55,856 nucleotides of DNA from Megamonas sp. UBA1799 (GTDB taxonomy: Bacteria > Bacillota > Negativicutes > Selenomonadales > Selenomonadaceae), in assembly GCA_002319815.1 (NCBI GenBank), contig DCFR01000012.1:14402-70257 (forward strand), given 5' to 3'. The notes under the pieces are model-generated. The model ran no database searches, was not told the origin of the DNA, and worked only from the letters and a program-made list of their open reading frames with translations. This document shows positions 31,333-39,209 of the stretch, piece after piece; within the stretch, counting starts at the first letter, position 1; each line of letters begins with the position of its first letter. The position numbers and the translations under genes were made by a program.

Positions 31333-32994
31333 TTATTTAAAATCGACAAATTCGTCAATGCGCGCGCCGCCTTTAATCATCGGCTCGACAAAACTCCGAT
31401 GCAGATTCAGCACAATAACGCGCGGTTCCATCGCGGCCAGTACCGTATGAAACGCCGCAGCAAATTCATCCGGCGTAGATACTGCCTCCGCCTGAATGCC
31501 AAAACTCCCGGCATAGGCCACAAAATCCATAGGGTAATCAAATTCACAAGACATGTAGCGCTCATGATACATAACCTTCTGCAGCTGACGGATCATTCCC
31601 AGACTCGTATTGTTCACTATGAGAGAAATAATGGGCAGCTTCAGACGGGCGATCGTATAATATTCGCTGCCGGTCATTTTGATACCGCCGTCACCGGCCA
31701 GGTGAATTACCCGGCGCGTATTGCCGAAGCCAAGCTGAGCTCCCATAGCCGCCGGCAATCCAAACCCCATAGTGCCAAGACCACCCGAGGTCAGCCAGGT
31801 GCGCGGCGTCTCCACGCGAAGATGCAAGGCAGCCCACATCTGATGCTGCCCGACATCGGTAACAAAGGCAAACGGCTTGCCGGCCGTTGCCTCGGCAATA
31901 TGATGCAGCGCCCAGGGAAGCGTCAAGCAAGTAACGTTATAATCATAGGTATATTCCTTTTGCCAACAGCGAATCCGCTGCCACCAGGCAGACAAGTCTG
32001 CCGATGGCTCCCGCTGCATCAATAGCCGCAGAATTGTTTTCATATCTCCGGCCAGTCCAATGGCGCTGGCAATATTTTTATCAATTTCCGCCGGATCAAT
32101 ATCAATATGAATAAATTTTGTATCCGCCGTATATTTGTCGATATTTCCTGTCTGACGGTCCGCAAAACGGCTGCCTACCGCAATGATCAAATCAGCGGCG
32201 GCAATGGCGCTGTTAGCAGCTTTTTTTCCATGCATGCCGGCAAAGCCAAGCATCTGCGGATGCGAACGGGGAAAGGCGCCGATTCCCATCAGCGTCACAG
32301 CCACTGGTAAATGATATTTCTCCACAAAAGCCGTAAATTCCCGGCTGGCATTGGCTGAGATAATCCCCCCGCCCGCGATGACCAAGGGGCGCTGTGCCTG
32401 CCTCATAACTGCTGCTGCTTCAGCCGCACAGATCAAAAAATCCGCGTCGGGTTGTCCGGGCTTTTTGCAAACCTCCTGCTCCGGCGTATAACGCACATCG
32501 GCAAAAAATAAATTGCGGGGAATATCGACCAGCACCGGTCCCGGACGACCAGTCCGGGCAATATGAAATGCCTCGCGCAGCACCATAACCAATTTCTTCG
32601 GATCTTTTACCTTAAAATTGTGCTTGGTGATGGGCATCGTTACGCCGACAATATCTGTTTCCTGAAATGCATCCCGCCCCAGAGAAGTCGTATCCACCTG
32701 CCCGGTAATTGCCACCAGCGGTACCGAATCCATAAACGCCGTCGCAATCCCGGTCACCAGATTCGTCGCACCCGGTCCGGACGTCGCCAGACAGACGCCC
32801 ACTCTGCCGGTCGCCCGTGCATAGCCGTCAGCCGCATGCGCCGCGCTTTGTTCATGCGTGGTCAAAATATGCCGGATGCGTTTGTCATCATACAAGGCGT
32901 CATAAAGCGGCAAAATCATCCCGCCCGGATAGCCGAATACCGTATTGACACCTTGTTCGACAAGGCACTCCACCACTGCCCGTGCTCCTTTCAT
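31333..32994 (-). CDS. ilvB: Acetolactate synthase, large (catalytic) subunit
   Basis: Thiamine-diphosphate enzyme making acetolactate (valine, leucine) and acetohydroxybutyrate (isoleucine). The 553-residue product has the catalytic-glutamate region HEQSAAHAADGYARATG, GPGATNLVTGIATAFMDSVP, the FAD-domain part and the ThDP motif GDGGIKMTGSEYYT to NNTSLGMIRQ. The start is taken at the ATG 32994, seven bases after GGGGGG; an ATG two codons earlier is too close to that site. It is the last gene of the ilv-leu unit, separated from its regulatory subunit ilvN by ilvC and leuCDB, an uncommon order. Confidence 0.96.
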   Translation of the reverse strand: MKGARAVVECLVEQGVNTVFGYPGGMILPLYDALYDDKRIRHILTTHEQSAAHAADGYARATGRVGVCLATSGPGATNLVTGIATAFMDSVPLVAITGQVDTTSLGRDAFQETDIVGVTMPITKHNFKVKDPKKLVMVLREAFHIARTGRPGPVLVDIPRNLFFADVRYTPEQEVCKKPGQPDADFLICAAEAAAVMRQAQRPLVIAGGGIISANASREFTAFVEKYHLPVAVTLMGIGAFPRSHPQMLGFAGMHGKKAANSAIAAADLIIAVGSRFADRQTGNIDKYTADTKFIHIDIDPAEIDKNIASAIGLAGDMKTILRLLMQREPSADLSAWWQRIRCWQKEYTYDYNVTCLTLPWALHHIAEATAGKPFAFVTDVGQHQMWAALHLRVETPRTWLTSGGLGTMGFGLPAAMGAQLGFGNTRRVIHLAGDGGIKMTGSEYYTIARLKLPIISLIVNNTSLGMIRQLQKVMYHERYMSCEFDYPMDFVAYAGSFGIQAEAVSTPDEFAAAFHTVLAAMEPRVIVLNLHRSFVEPMIKGGARIDEFVDFK

Positions 32995-33057
32995 CGTCAT
33001 ACCCCCCCTTTTTTGCCTGCTGGTTATAAAGGACCTGCCATCCGGCAACATCCCTGA

Positions 33058-34125
33058 TTAAATACGCCCGATAACAGCTTGCGTCATTTTCGTTGTTGAT
33101 ACTTTAGTAAAGCCGTCTTTCCAAAGATCCGGCGTCCGATAGCCATCGGCCAGCGCCTGATCGCAGGCTTTTTCCACGGCTTGCGCCGCCGCCTCTTCCT
33201 TGAGCGCATAGCGAAGCAGCATCGCCGCCGACAAAATCGTCCCAATTGGATTGGCAATTCCCATGCCGGCAATATCCGGCGCCGATCCATGAATTGGCTC
33301 AAACAAACTCGTGCACTCGCCGATACTGGCGCTCGGCATCATACCAATCGAACCGCCCAATACCGCGGCTTCATCACTGAGAATATCCCCGAACAGATTG
33401 CCGGTCAAGATGACATCAAACTGAGTTGGCCGCAGCGCCAGCTGCATCGCACAATTATCGACATAAAGATGATCCAATTCAACTTCCGGATAATCCGCAG
33501 CCATTCTGGTTACTGTACGCCGCCAAAGCCGCGAAGTTGCCAGCACATTGGACTTGTCCACCGAGGTAACCTTGCCGCGGCGAAGTTTTGCCGTCTCGAA
33601 TGCCAATTTAGCAATGCGCACGACTTCCGGAATTGAGTAGTTTTCCAAATCCCAAGCCCTTTCATGCCCATCATGCATCTCCGACTCGCAGCGATCCCCG
33701 AAATAGATACCGCCAATCAGTTCCCGCACGATGACCAGATCAACGCCGCGCACCACCTCCGGCTTCAACGGTGAATATTCCACCAGCGTGTCCGCGACCT
33801 TTACCGGCCGCAGATTCGCATAAAGCCCCAGGTGTTTTCTAAGCCCCAGAATGGCCTTCTCCGGACGCAGCTCCGGTTCCACCTGATCCCATTGATTGCC
33901 GCCGACCGCGCCAAATAATACGCCATCCGAAGCCTTGGCGGCATCAATCGTTGTCTGCGGCAGCGGCGTGCCAAATTTATCATAAGCCGTACCGCCGGCA
34001 TCATGGTATTCATAGCTCAGGCCAATATGAAATTTTTCATCAATTTTTTTCAGCACATCCACTGCTGACGATGTTATTTCCCCACCGATGCCGTCGCCTG
34101 GAATGACTACAATTTTTTTCGCCAT
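33058..34125 (-). CDS. leuB: 3-isopropylmalate dehydrogenase
   Basis: Oxidatively decarboxylates 3-isopropylmalate in leucine synthesis. The 355-residue enzyme shows VVIPGDGIGGEI at the N terminus, GAVGGNQWDQ, RPEKAILGLRKHLGLYANLRP (split around residues 88-108), VRELIGGIYFG and the C-terminal EPIHGSAPDIAGMGIANPIGTI. GAGGGAG stands upstream of the ATG. It follows leuD by 30 bases and precedes ilvB. Confidence 0.97.
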   Translation of the reverse strand: MAKKIVVIPGDGIGGEITSSAVDVLKKIDEKFHIGLSYEYHDAGGTAYDKFGTPLPQTTIDAAKASDGVLFGAVGGNQWDQVEPELRPEKAILGLRKHLGLYANLRPVKVADTLVEYSPLKPEVVRGVDLVIVRELIGGIYFGDRCESEMHDGHERAWDLENYSIPEVVRIAKLAFETAKLRRGKVTSVDKSNVLATSRLWRRTVTRMAADYPEVELDHLYVDNCAMQLALRPTQFDVILTGNLFGDILSDEAAVLGGSIGMMPSASIGECTSLFEPIHGSAPDIAGMGIANPIGTILSAAMLLRYALKEEAAAQAVEKACDQALADGYRTPDLWKDGFTKVSTTKMTQAVIGRI

Positions 34126-34155
34126 TATTTTATCTCCCTCAAATGAAAAAAGAAC

Positions 34156-34650
34156 TCATAAGGAACCTTTTTCTTTAATATAGTGAATGAGCCCACCCGC
34201 CCGGGCAATATCCTGCACAAACCCCGGCAGCGGATGCGCTTTGAAAGTATCGCCCGTCGTGAGATTTTTGATAATCCCCGCCGTGGTATCCACCTGCAGA
34301 ACATCGCCCGCGTTGATTTTTTCCACCGCATCGCCAATTTCCAACAGCGGCAGTCCGATATTGATGCCGTTGCGATAAAAAATACGCGCGAAACTCGCGG
34401 CAATGACCACCGGGACGCCGGACGCTTTGATGGCAATCGGCGCATGCTCCCGCGAAGATCCGCAGCCAAAATTTTTACCGCCGACCATCAGATCCCCCGG
34501 TTGTACTTTTTGAGCAAAAGTTTCATCAATATCCACCATACAGTGAGAAGCCAGTTCCGCGGGATCAAATGAATTCAGATACCGTGCCGGAATAATAACA
34601 TCCGTATCAATATTATCGCCATAGCGCCATACTTTTCCTTTTACTTCCAT
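34156..34650 (-). CDS. leuD: 3-isopropylmalate dehydratase, small subunit
   Basis: With LeuC isomerises 2- to 3-isopropylmalate. The 164-residue product is of the short LeuD type, with YGDNIDTDVIIPARYLN near the start, GGKNFGCGSSREHAPIAIK and the FYRNGINIGLPLLE segment. The ATG at 34650 is ten bases after GGAGG; a GTG at 34656 is a possible alternative, very close to that site. It starts two bases after the leuC stop. The short form pairs with the 420-residue LeuC type seen next to it. Confidence 0.96.
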   Translation of the reverse strand: MEVKGKVWRYGDNIDTDVIIPARYLNSFDPAELASHCMVDIDETFAQKVQPGDLMVGGKNFGCGSSREHAPIAIKASGVPVVIAASFARIFYRNGINIGLPLLEIGDAVEKINAGDVLQVDTTAGIIKNLTTGDTFKAHPLPGFVQDIARAGGLIHYIKEKGSL

Positions 34651-34652
34651 GC

Positions 34653-35915
34653 TCACTCAACCTCCTCAGGGACCGCAATCCGGCCAAGAATCGCACTGGC
34701 CGCCGCCACATGCGGCCCCGCCAGATACACTTCGCTGTCCACATGTCCCATGCGTCCGCGAAAATTCCGATTGGTCGTGGATACGCAGCGCTCGCCAGCG
34801 GTCAGAATCCCCATATGCCCGCCCATGCAGGGTCCGCAGGTCGGCGTCGATACAGCCGCTCCGGCTTCGACAAAAGTTTTGAGATACCCGGCGGCCAGCG
34901 CTTCCAGATAAACCTGCTGACTGCCCGGGATTACGATACAGCGCACATCCGGATGCACCTTGTGCCCCTTCAGAATTGCGGCGGCAATCGCCAAGTCTTC
35001 CAGCCGCCCATTGGTACAGGAACCAATAACGACCTGCTGAATATCAATCCGGCCGATATCGGCGACACGCTTCGTATTGCCCGGCAAATGAGGAAACGCC
35101 ACCACCGGCGTCAGTGCCGCCAAATCAATCGTTACCGTGCGGGCATACTGCGCATCCGCATCCGGCGCTACCGGCTCATACGGCGCTTGCACCCGTCCTT
35201 CAACATAAGCCTTGGTTTGTGCATCAAAAGGAAAAATTCCATTCTTGCCGCCGGCCTCAATCGCCATATTGGCAATCGTAAAACGATCGGCCATCGACAA
35301 CTCAGCCACCCCGTCGCCGGCAAATTCCAGCGACTGATACAAAGCGCCGTCAACGCCAATCATACCGATCAGTGTCAGAATGACATCTTTGCCGTTGATA
35401 TTCTTCGGTTTCCGGCCGGTAAGCTCTACCTTAATCGCCGCCGGCACCTTAAACCAGGCTTCACCGGTAGCCATACCCACCGCTAAATCCGTTGTGCCGA
35501 CACCCGTCGCAAAACCATTGACCGCTCCATAGGTACAAGTGTGGGAGTCCGCGCCAATCGTCAGCATCCCTGGACCAACCAGCCCTTTTTCCGGCAGAAT
35601 CACATGCTCGATGCCGGCATCATGCCCCACCTCAAAATAATTCACAATCCGCTGCTGTTTGGCAAAATCGCGCACGCTCTTCGTCAAAGCGGCCGTTTTC
35701 ATATCCTTATTCGGCGTGAAATGATCCGGTACCAGAGCAATCTTGGTGCGGTCAAACACCGGCCGCCCCACCTTCTCAAATTCCTTAATCGCCGGCGGTG
35801 CCGTTATATCATTGGCGAGCACCATATCCAGCTTGCAAGTGATGAGCTGTCCCGGCTCCACCGAGGGAATACCGGCATGCCTGGCCAGAATTTTTTCGGT
35901 CATATTCATTCCCAT
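34653..35915 (-). CDS. leuC: 3-isopropylmalate dehydratase, large subunit
   Basis: Iron-sulfur aconitase-family subunit. The 420-residue length is that of the archaeal/clostridial LeuC subgroup rather than the 465-residue enterobacterial type. Cluster cysteines are visible in VVIGSCTNGR and STPTCGPCMGG (C-x2-C), and GADSHTCTYGAVNGFATGVG is the substrate-binding segment. The start is the ATG at 35915, seven bases after AGGAGG. Its promoter seems to lie within the terminator of ilvC. Confidence 0.96.
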   Translation of the reverse strand: MGMNMTEKILARHAGIPSVEPGQLITCKLDMVLANDITAPPAIKEFEKVGRPVFDRTKIALVPDHFTPNKDMKTAALTKSVRDFAKQQRIVNYFEVGHDAGIEHVILPEKGLVGPGMLTIGADSHTCTYGAVNGFATGVGTTDLAVGMATGEAWFKVPAAIKVELTGRKPKNINGKDVILTLIGMIGVDGALYQSLEFAGDGVAELSMADRFTIANMAIEAGGKNGIFPFDAQTKAYVEGRVQAPYEPVAPDADAQYARTVTIDLAALTPVVAFPHLPGNTKRVADIGRIDIQQVVIGSCTNGRLEDLAIAAAILKGHKVHPDVRCIVIPGSQQVYLEALAAGYLKTFVEAGAAVSTPTCGPCMGGHMGILTAGERCVSTTNRNFRGRMGHVDSEVYLAGPHVAAASAILGRIAVPEEVE

Positions 35916-35950
35916 ACAAAAGCCTCCTAAAATCATCTTCCTATAAAAAC

Positions 35951-35987
35951 CGGCTTACACTTCATTATATACATGAAGTGTAAGCCG
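35951..35987 (-). terminator. Terminator between ilvC and leuC
   Basis: CGGCTTACACTTCA and TGAAGTGTAAGCCG form a perfect 14-pair stem with a nine-base loop, then GTTTTTAT on the minus strand. It should stop or reduce transcription from the T-box-ilvN-ilvC part into leuC. Confidence 0.9.
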
Positions 35988-35993
35988 ATTCAA
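35964..35993 (-). promoter_or_regulatory. Promoter inside the ilvC terminator, toward leuC
   Basis: Minus strand: TTGAAT (35988-35993), 18-base spacer, TATAAT (35964-35969). The -10 lies in the loop of the terminator hairpin and the spacer is one arm of its stem. Transcription would begin near 35957, within the other arm. Sequence match is good; use in the cell is inferred. Confidence 0.55.
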
Positions 35994-36021
35994 GTCAAAA
36001 CCAACACTACGGCCGTCTGGA

Positions 36022-37035
36022 TCAGAACTGCAGTTTATCCTGTCCCTTGAGCCAGGACATCATGCTGCGGAGCTGAGCGCCAACCTTTTCAATTGGATGA
36101 TTTGCATGTTTTTCCCGCAGAGCCAGGAAATTGGCACGGCCGGCGGCACGGTTCTCAACCAGCCAGTTGCGGGCAAAAGTTCCGTCCTGAATCTCGTTCA
36201 GCGCCTTCTTCATTTCTGCCTTCACCGCCGGAGTGATGATCCGGGGCCCGATCACATAGTCGCCATATTCAGCCGTATCACTGATGGAACGGCGCATCTT
36301 AGCCATGCCGCCTTCATACATGAGATCCACAATCAGTTTCATCTCATGGAAGCATTCAAAATATGCCATCTCCGGCATGTAGCCTGCTTCGACCAGCGTC
36401 TCAAAACCATTCTGAATCAAATGCGTAACGCCGCCGCAGAGTACAACCTGCTCGCCGAAAAGATCGGTTTCCGTTTCTTCCCGGAACGTCGTCTGGATAA
36501 CGCCGGCTCTGGTACCGCCAATGCCGCGCGCATAAGCCAGCGCAATATCAAAGCCATTGCCCGTGGCATCCTGCTCTACCGCAAATACATCCGGAACGCC
36601 GCCGCCTTCAGTAAAAGTACGCCGAACCAGATGTCCCGGTCCCTTCGGAGCAACCATGAATACATCAACGTCCGCCGGCGGAACAATTTGCTTGAAATGA
36701 ATGTTAAAGCCATGGGCAAAAGCCAACGCGCTGCCCGGTTTCAGATTTGGTCCGATCTCAGCTTTATAGACATCCGCCTGTTTCTCATCCGGAATCAGAA
36801 CCATGGTGATATCGGCCTGACGAACAGCTTCCGCCACCGGCAAAACGGTAAGGCCATGGGACTCGGCAATGGCCTTTGATTTGCTGCCCTCATAAAGACC
36901 GACAACAACGTCAGCGCCGCTGTCCTTCAAATTCAGTGCATGTGCATGTCCCTGGCTGCCATAACCAATGATGGCGACCTTCTTGCCTTTCATGATATCC
37001 CAGTTTGCATCCTGATCATAATAAGTTTTTGCCAT
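36022..37035 (-). CDS. ilvC: Ketol-acid reductoisomerase (class I)
   Basis: Isomerises and reduces acetolactate or acetohydroxybutyrate in branched-chain amino acid synthesis. The 337-residue product is of the short class I type, with NADPH motif GYGSQGHAHALNLKDSG (about residues 20-36), the AHGFNIHF and VAPKGPGHLVRR segments, and metal-binding ETETDLFGEQ and CFHEMKLIVDL. The start ATG at 37035 has GGAG upstream and lies inside the ilvN 3' end (20-base overlap), indicating coupling. The 17 codons before it are not credible. Confidence 0.97.
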   Translation of the reverse strand: MAKTYYDQDANWDIMKGKKVAIIGYGSQGHAHALNLKDSGADVVVGLYEGSKSKAIAESHGLTVLPVAEAVRQADITMVLIPDEKQADVYKAEIGPNLKPGSALAFAHGFNIHFKQIVPPADVDVFMVAPKGPGHLVRRTFTEGGGVPDVFAVEQDATGNGFDIALAYARGIGGTRAGVIQTTFREETETDLFGEQVVLCGGVTHLIQNGFETLVEAGYMPEMAYFECFHEMKLIVDLMYEGGMAKMRRSISDTAEYGDYVIGPRIITPAVKAEMKKALNEIQDGTFARNWLVENRAAGRANFLALREKHANHPIEKVGAQLRSMMSWLKGQDKLQF

Positions 37036-37546
37036 AGTATTCTCTCTCCTCACAATGTTCATAAATAGTATGTTCGCCACGCTCAAGACCGATGAGTCCG
37101 GTCCGTATTACCTCAAGAATGCCATAGGGTGATAAAAGCTGCAAAAATGCGGTAACCTTTGCATCCTCACCGGTGATCTCAAAAATCAAAGTCGTCGGCT
37201 GCACATCAATGACATGCGCCCGGAAAAGCTCCGCCATTTTCAATACATCCAGACGAATGGTATCGTCCGCCTTGACTTTGATCATCGTCATGCCGCGGCA
37301 CACAGCTGCTCCGGCGTCCAAACGCTGTACGGCCACGACATCCGGCAATTTCTCCAGCTGCTTGATCATCTGATCGACGAGGTTCTCATCCCCGTGTACG
37401 ACAACTGTAATCCTTGAGTATTCAGGCGATTGTGTCACACCGACTGACAAACTGTCGATATTAAACTCCCGCCGGGAAAACATGCTTGCAACCCGAACCA
37501 GCACACCAGGCTGATTCTGTACGAAAACCGATAGTACATTGCGCAT
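37016..37546 (-). CDS. ilvN: Acetolactate synthase, small (regulatory) subunit
   Basis: ACT-domain subunit that activates the catalytic subunit and gives valine feedback control. The 176-residue protein starts MRNVLSVFVQNQPGVLVRVA (ACT domain, residues 1-75, with RREFNIDSLSVG), then the C-terminal domain with MTMIKVKA and ITGEDAKVTAFLQLL, GILEVIRTGL. The start is the ATG at 37546 with GGGAGG upstream; the 41 earlier in-frame codons lie in the T-box leader. It heads the operon under T-box control. Confidence 0.96.
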   Translation of the reverse strand: MRNVLSVFVQNQPGVLVRVASMFSRREFNIDSLSVGVTQSPEYSRITVVVHGDENLVDQMIKQLEKLPDVVAVQRLDAGAAVCRGMTMIKVKADDTIRLDVLKMAELFRAHVIDVQPTTLIFEITGEDAKVTAFLQLLSPYGILEVIRTGLIGLERGEHTIYEHCEEREYYGKNLL

Positions 37547-37584
37547 CTTCACGAACCTCCCAAAAAAGCATCGCTTATATATAA

Positions 37585-37873
37585 AAACCGCCCCTGCTGC
37601 CGACATATATGCCGACAGCAGGGGCGGAATATCCGCGGTACCACCCTGCATTGTACTCATGGTCATCACTGACCTTCATTAACGCTGAAACACGTTCACG
37701 CCTCCTGCCAAAGCATTCGACGCAAAAGCTCCTGGGCGATGACGAACATTTCGGCCTGCCGGTTTTCAGCAACCACCGGCTCTCTGTGAAGGCTCCCACC
37801 TGTTCTTTTCCCCATCATTGCTGGTATTCGTTTATTTGCTGCGCACTTTCGTAATGCGTAATGTTGTAAACAT
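37585..37873 (-). ncRNA. T-box leader of the ilvN-ilvC operon
   Basis: The minus-strand leader holds the invariant T-box AGGGTGGTACCGCG at 37647-37634, which pairs with the uncharged tRNA acceptor end. It is followed by a strong terminator: CCGCCCCTGCTG and CAGCAGGGGCGG (37588-37627), then TTTTTAT. Upstream is a stem I with GGGGAAAAG and AGAGAGCCGGTGGTTGCTGAA-type apical sequence. The lower stem can form GATG/CATC and GAACA/TGTTC, which leaves GUC (37743-37741) directly followed by AUC (37740-37738) at the specifier position. GUC would mean valine and AUC isoleucine; both suit the genes. Confidence 0.93.
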
Positions 37874-37879
37874 GTATAC

Positions 37880-37908
37880 ATTATCACAGCATTCACTGGT
37901 TTTGTCAA
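37880..37908 (-). promoter_or_regulatory. Promoter of the T-box-ilvN operon
   Basis: Minus strand: TTGACA (37903-37908), 17-base spacer, GATAAT (37880-37885) preceded by T. The AT-rich stretch 37909-37980 between it and the mutY promoter shows no other feature. Confidence 0.8.
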
Positions 37909-37982
37909 CAAGTTTTTGTAACTTTTTTCTATTTTTTGTGTAATTTTTTCTTTTTGTAATGAACATTGGGTAAAACTGTCTT

Positions 37983-38012
37983 TTGTTTTTTCCCTGTCAG
38001 CTGTGCTATGAT
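37983..38012 (+). promoter_or_regulatory. Possible mutY promoter
   Basis: TTGTTT (37983-37988), 18-base spacer, TATGAT (38007-38012), 26 bases before the start codon. Moderate match. Confidence 0.5.
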
Positions 38013-38038
38013 AGAGAAAGATCAGGAGGAACGCATCG

Positions 38039-39139
38039 ATGCCAATATCATCAGAAAAGCAAAAAGTACTTGAAAAAATTCCAGCTCCGCTGCTGCGCTG
38101 GTTTCACGGACAAGCGCGTCAGCTGCCCTGGAGAGAAGATCCAACACCGTATCGGGTCTGGATTTCCGAAATCATGCTGCAGCAAACCCGGGTTGCTGCC
38201 GTCATGCCTTATTTTTCCCGTTTCATGACCGCATTGCCGGATACCGCCGCACTGGCATCTGCCGATGAAGACACGCTGCTGAAACTGTGGGAAGGCCTTG
38301 GCTACTATAGCCGGGTGCGAAACCTGCAAAAAGCTGCCCGCATTCTCATCCGGCAGTATGACGGCAAGTTGCCGCCCGATTTCGAAGCGCTGCTGACGCT
38401 GCCCGGCATTGGCCGCTATACGGCCGGAGCCATCAGCTCCATCGCTTACGGGCAGAAACATCCGGCCGTGGACGGTAATGTGCTGCGCGTCATTATGCGC
38501 CTCACCGACTGTGCGGATGATGTGCTGAAAGATACGACGAAACGGGCGGTAGAAAATGCGCTGCTGTCCATCATGCCAGAAGGCCGCCAGGCCGGCGCCT
38601 TCAATCAGGCGCTAATGGAACTGGGAGCCCTGATCTGTCTGCCGCGAAAAAGCGCCAGCTGTCCAGACTGTCCACTGCAGGATCTATGTTTTGCCCGGGC
38701 TGCCGGCCATGTGGAACAACTCCCCGCAAAAAAGCCAACAAAAGCTCGTCGCGTAGAAAAACGAACCGTACTGCTGCTTTGCCGGAATACATCCATTGCA
38801 ATTGACCAAAGACCGCCGCAGGGGTTATTGGCCGGTCTTTGGGAACTGCCCAACTATGGCGGACACCTGACAAAAAAAGCCGTGCTGTCCTTGTTAACCG
38901 AAGCAGGTTTACAACCAGCTTCATGGAAAAAACTGCCGCCGGCCCGGCATATTTTTTCCCATATCGAGTGGGATCTCATCGGCTGGCGCGTTGAACTCAG
39001 GGAAAGCGTGCGCGAATTGCCGGCGAACTACAACCAGAATCCTTTGCTGCCGCCGCTGCACTGGATCGAACCCACAGACTTAAAACGCGCTTACAGCATT
39101 CCATCGGCTTTCCAGTATTACCTGCCTGATGAAAATTGA
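38039..39139 (+). CDS. mutY: Adenine DNA glycosylase MutY
   Basis: Removes adenine mispaired with 8-oxoguanine. The 366-residue protein has the helix-hairpin-helix LLTLPGIGRYTAGAI (about 120-134), the catalytic Asp in VDGNV, EIMLQQTRV near the N terminus, a 4Fe-4S region and a C-terminal NUDIX-like domain (about 230-355, LLAGLWELPNYGG). The cluster cysteines read C-x7-C-x2-C-x5-C (CLPRKSASCPDCPLQDLC), one residue longer in the first loop than the usual C-x6-C. GGAGG precedes the ATG. Single gene on the plus strand. Confidence 0.96.
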   Translation: MPISSEKQKVLEKIPAPLLRWFHGQARQLPWREDPTPYRVWISEIMLQQTRVAAVMPYFSRFMTALPDTAALASADEDTLLKLWEGLGYYSRVRNLQKAARILIRQYDGKLPPDFEALLTLPGIGRYTAGAISSIAYGQKHPAVDGNVLRVIMRLTDCADDVLKDTTKRAVENALLSIMPEGRQAGAFNQALMELGALICLPRKSASCPDCPLQDLCFARAAGHVEQLPAKKPTKARRVEKRTVLLLCRNTSIAIDQRPPQGLLAGLWELPNYGGHLTKKAVLSLLTEAGLQPASWKKLPPARHIFSHIEWDLIGWRVELRESVRELPANYNQNPLLPPLHWIEPTDLKRAYSIPSAFQYYLPDEN

Positions 39140-39165
39140 TTCAACAACAAAAATCTACGAAAAAA

Positions 39166-39192
39166 GAAGGCCTCGCTCAACGCGATGCCTTC
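39166..39192. terminator. Shared terminator of mutY and the RND operon
   Basis: GAAGGCCTCGC and GCGATGCCTTC (one mismatch, five-base loop) with TTTTT on the plus side and TTTTTTC on the minus side. It lies between convergent genes. Confidence 0.88.
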
Positions 39193-39209
39193 TTTTTCAT
39201 TCACAGCCA

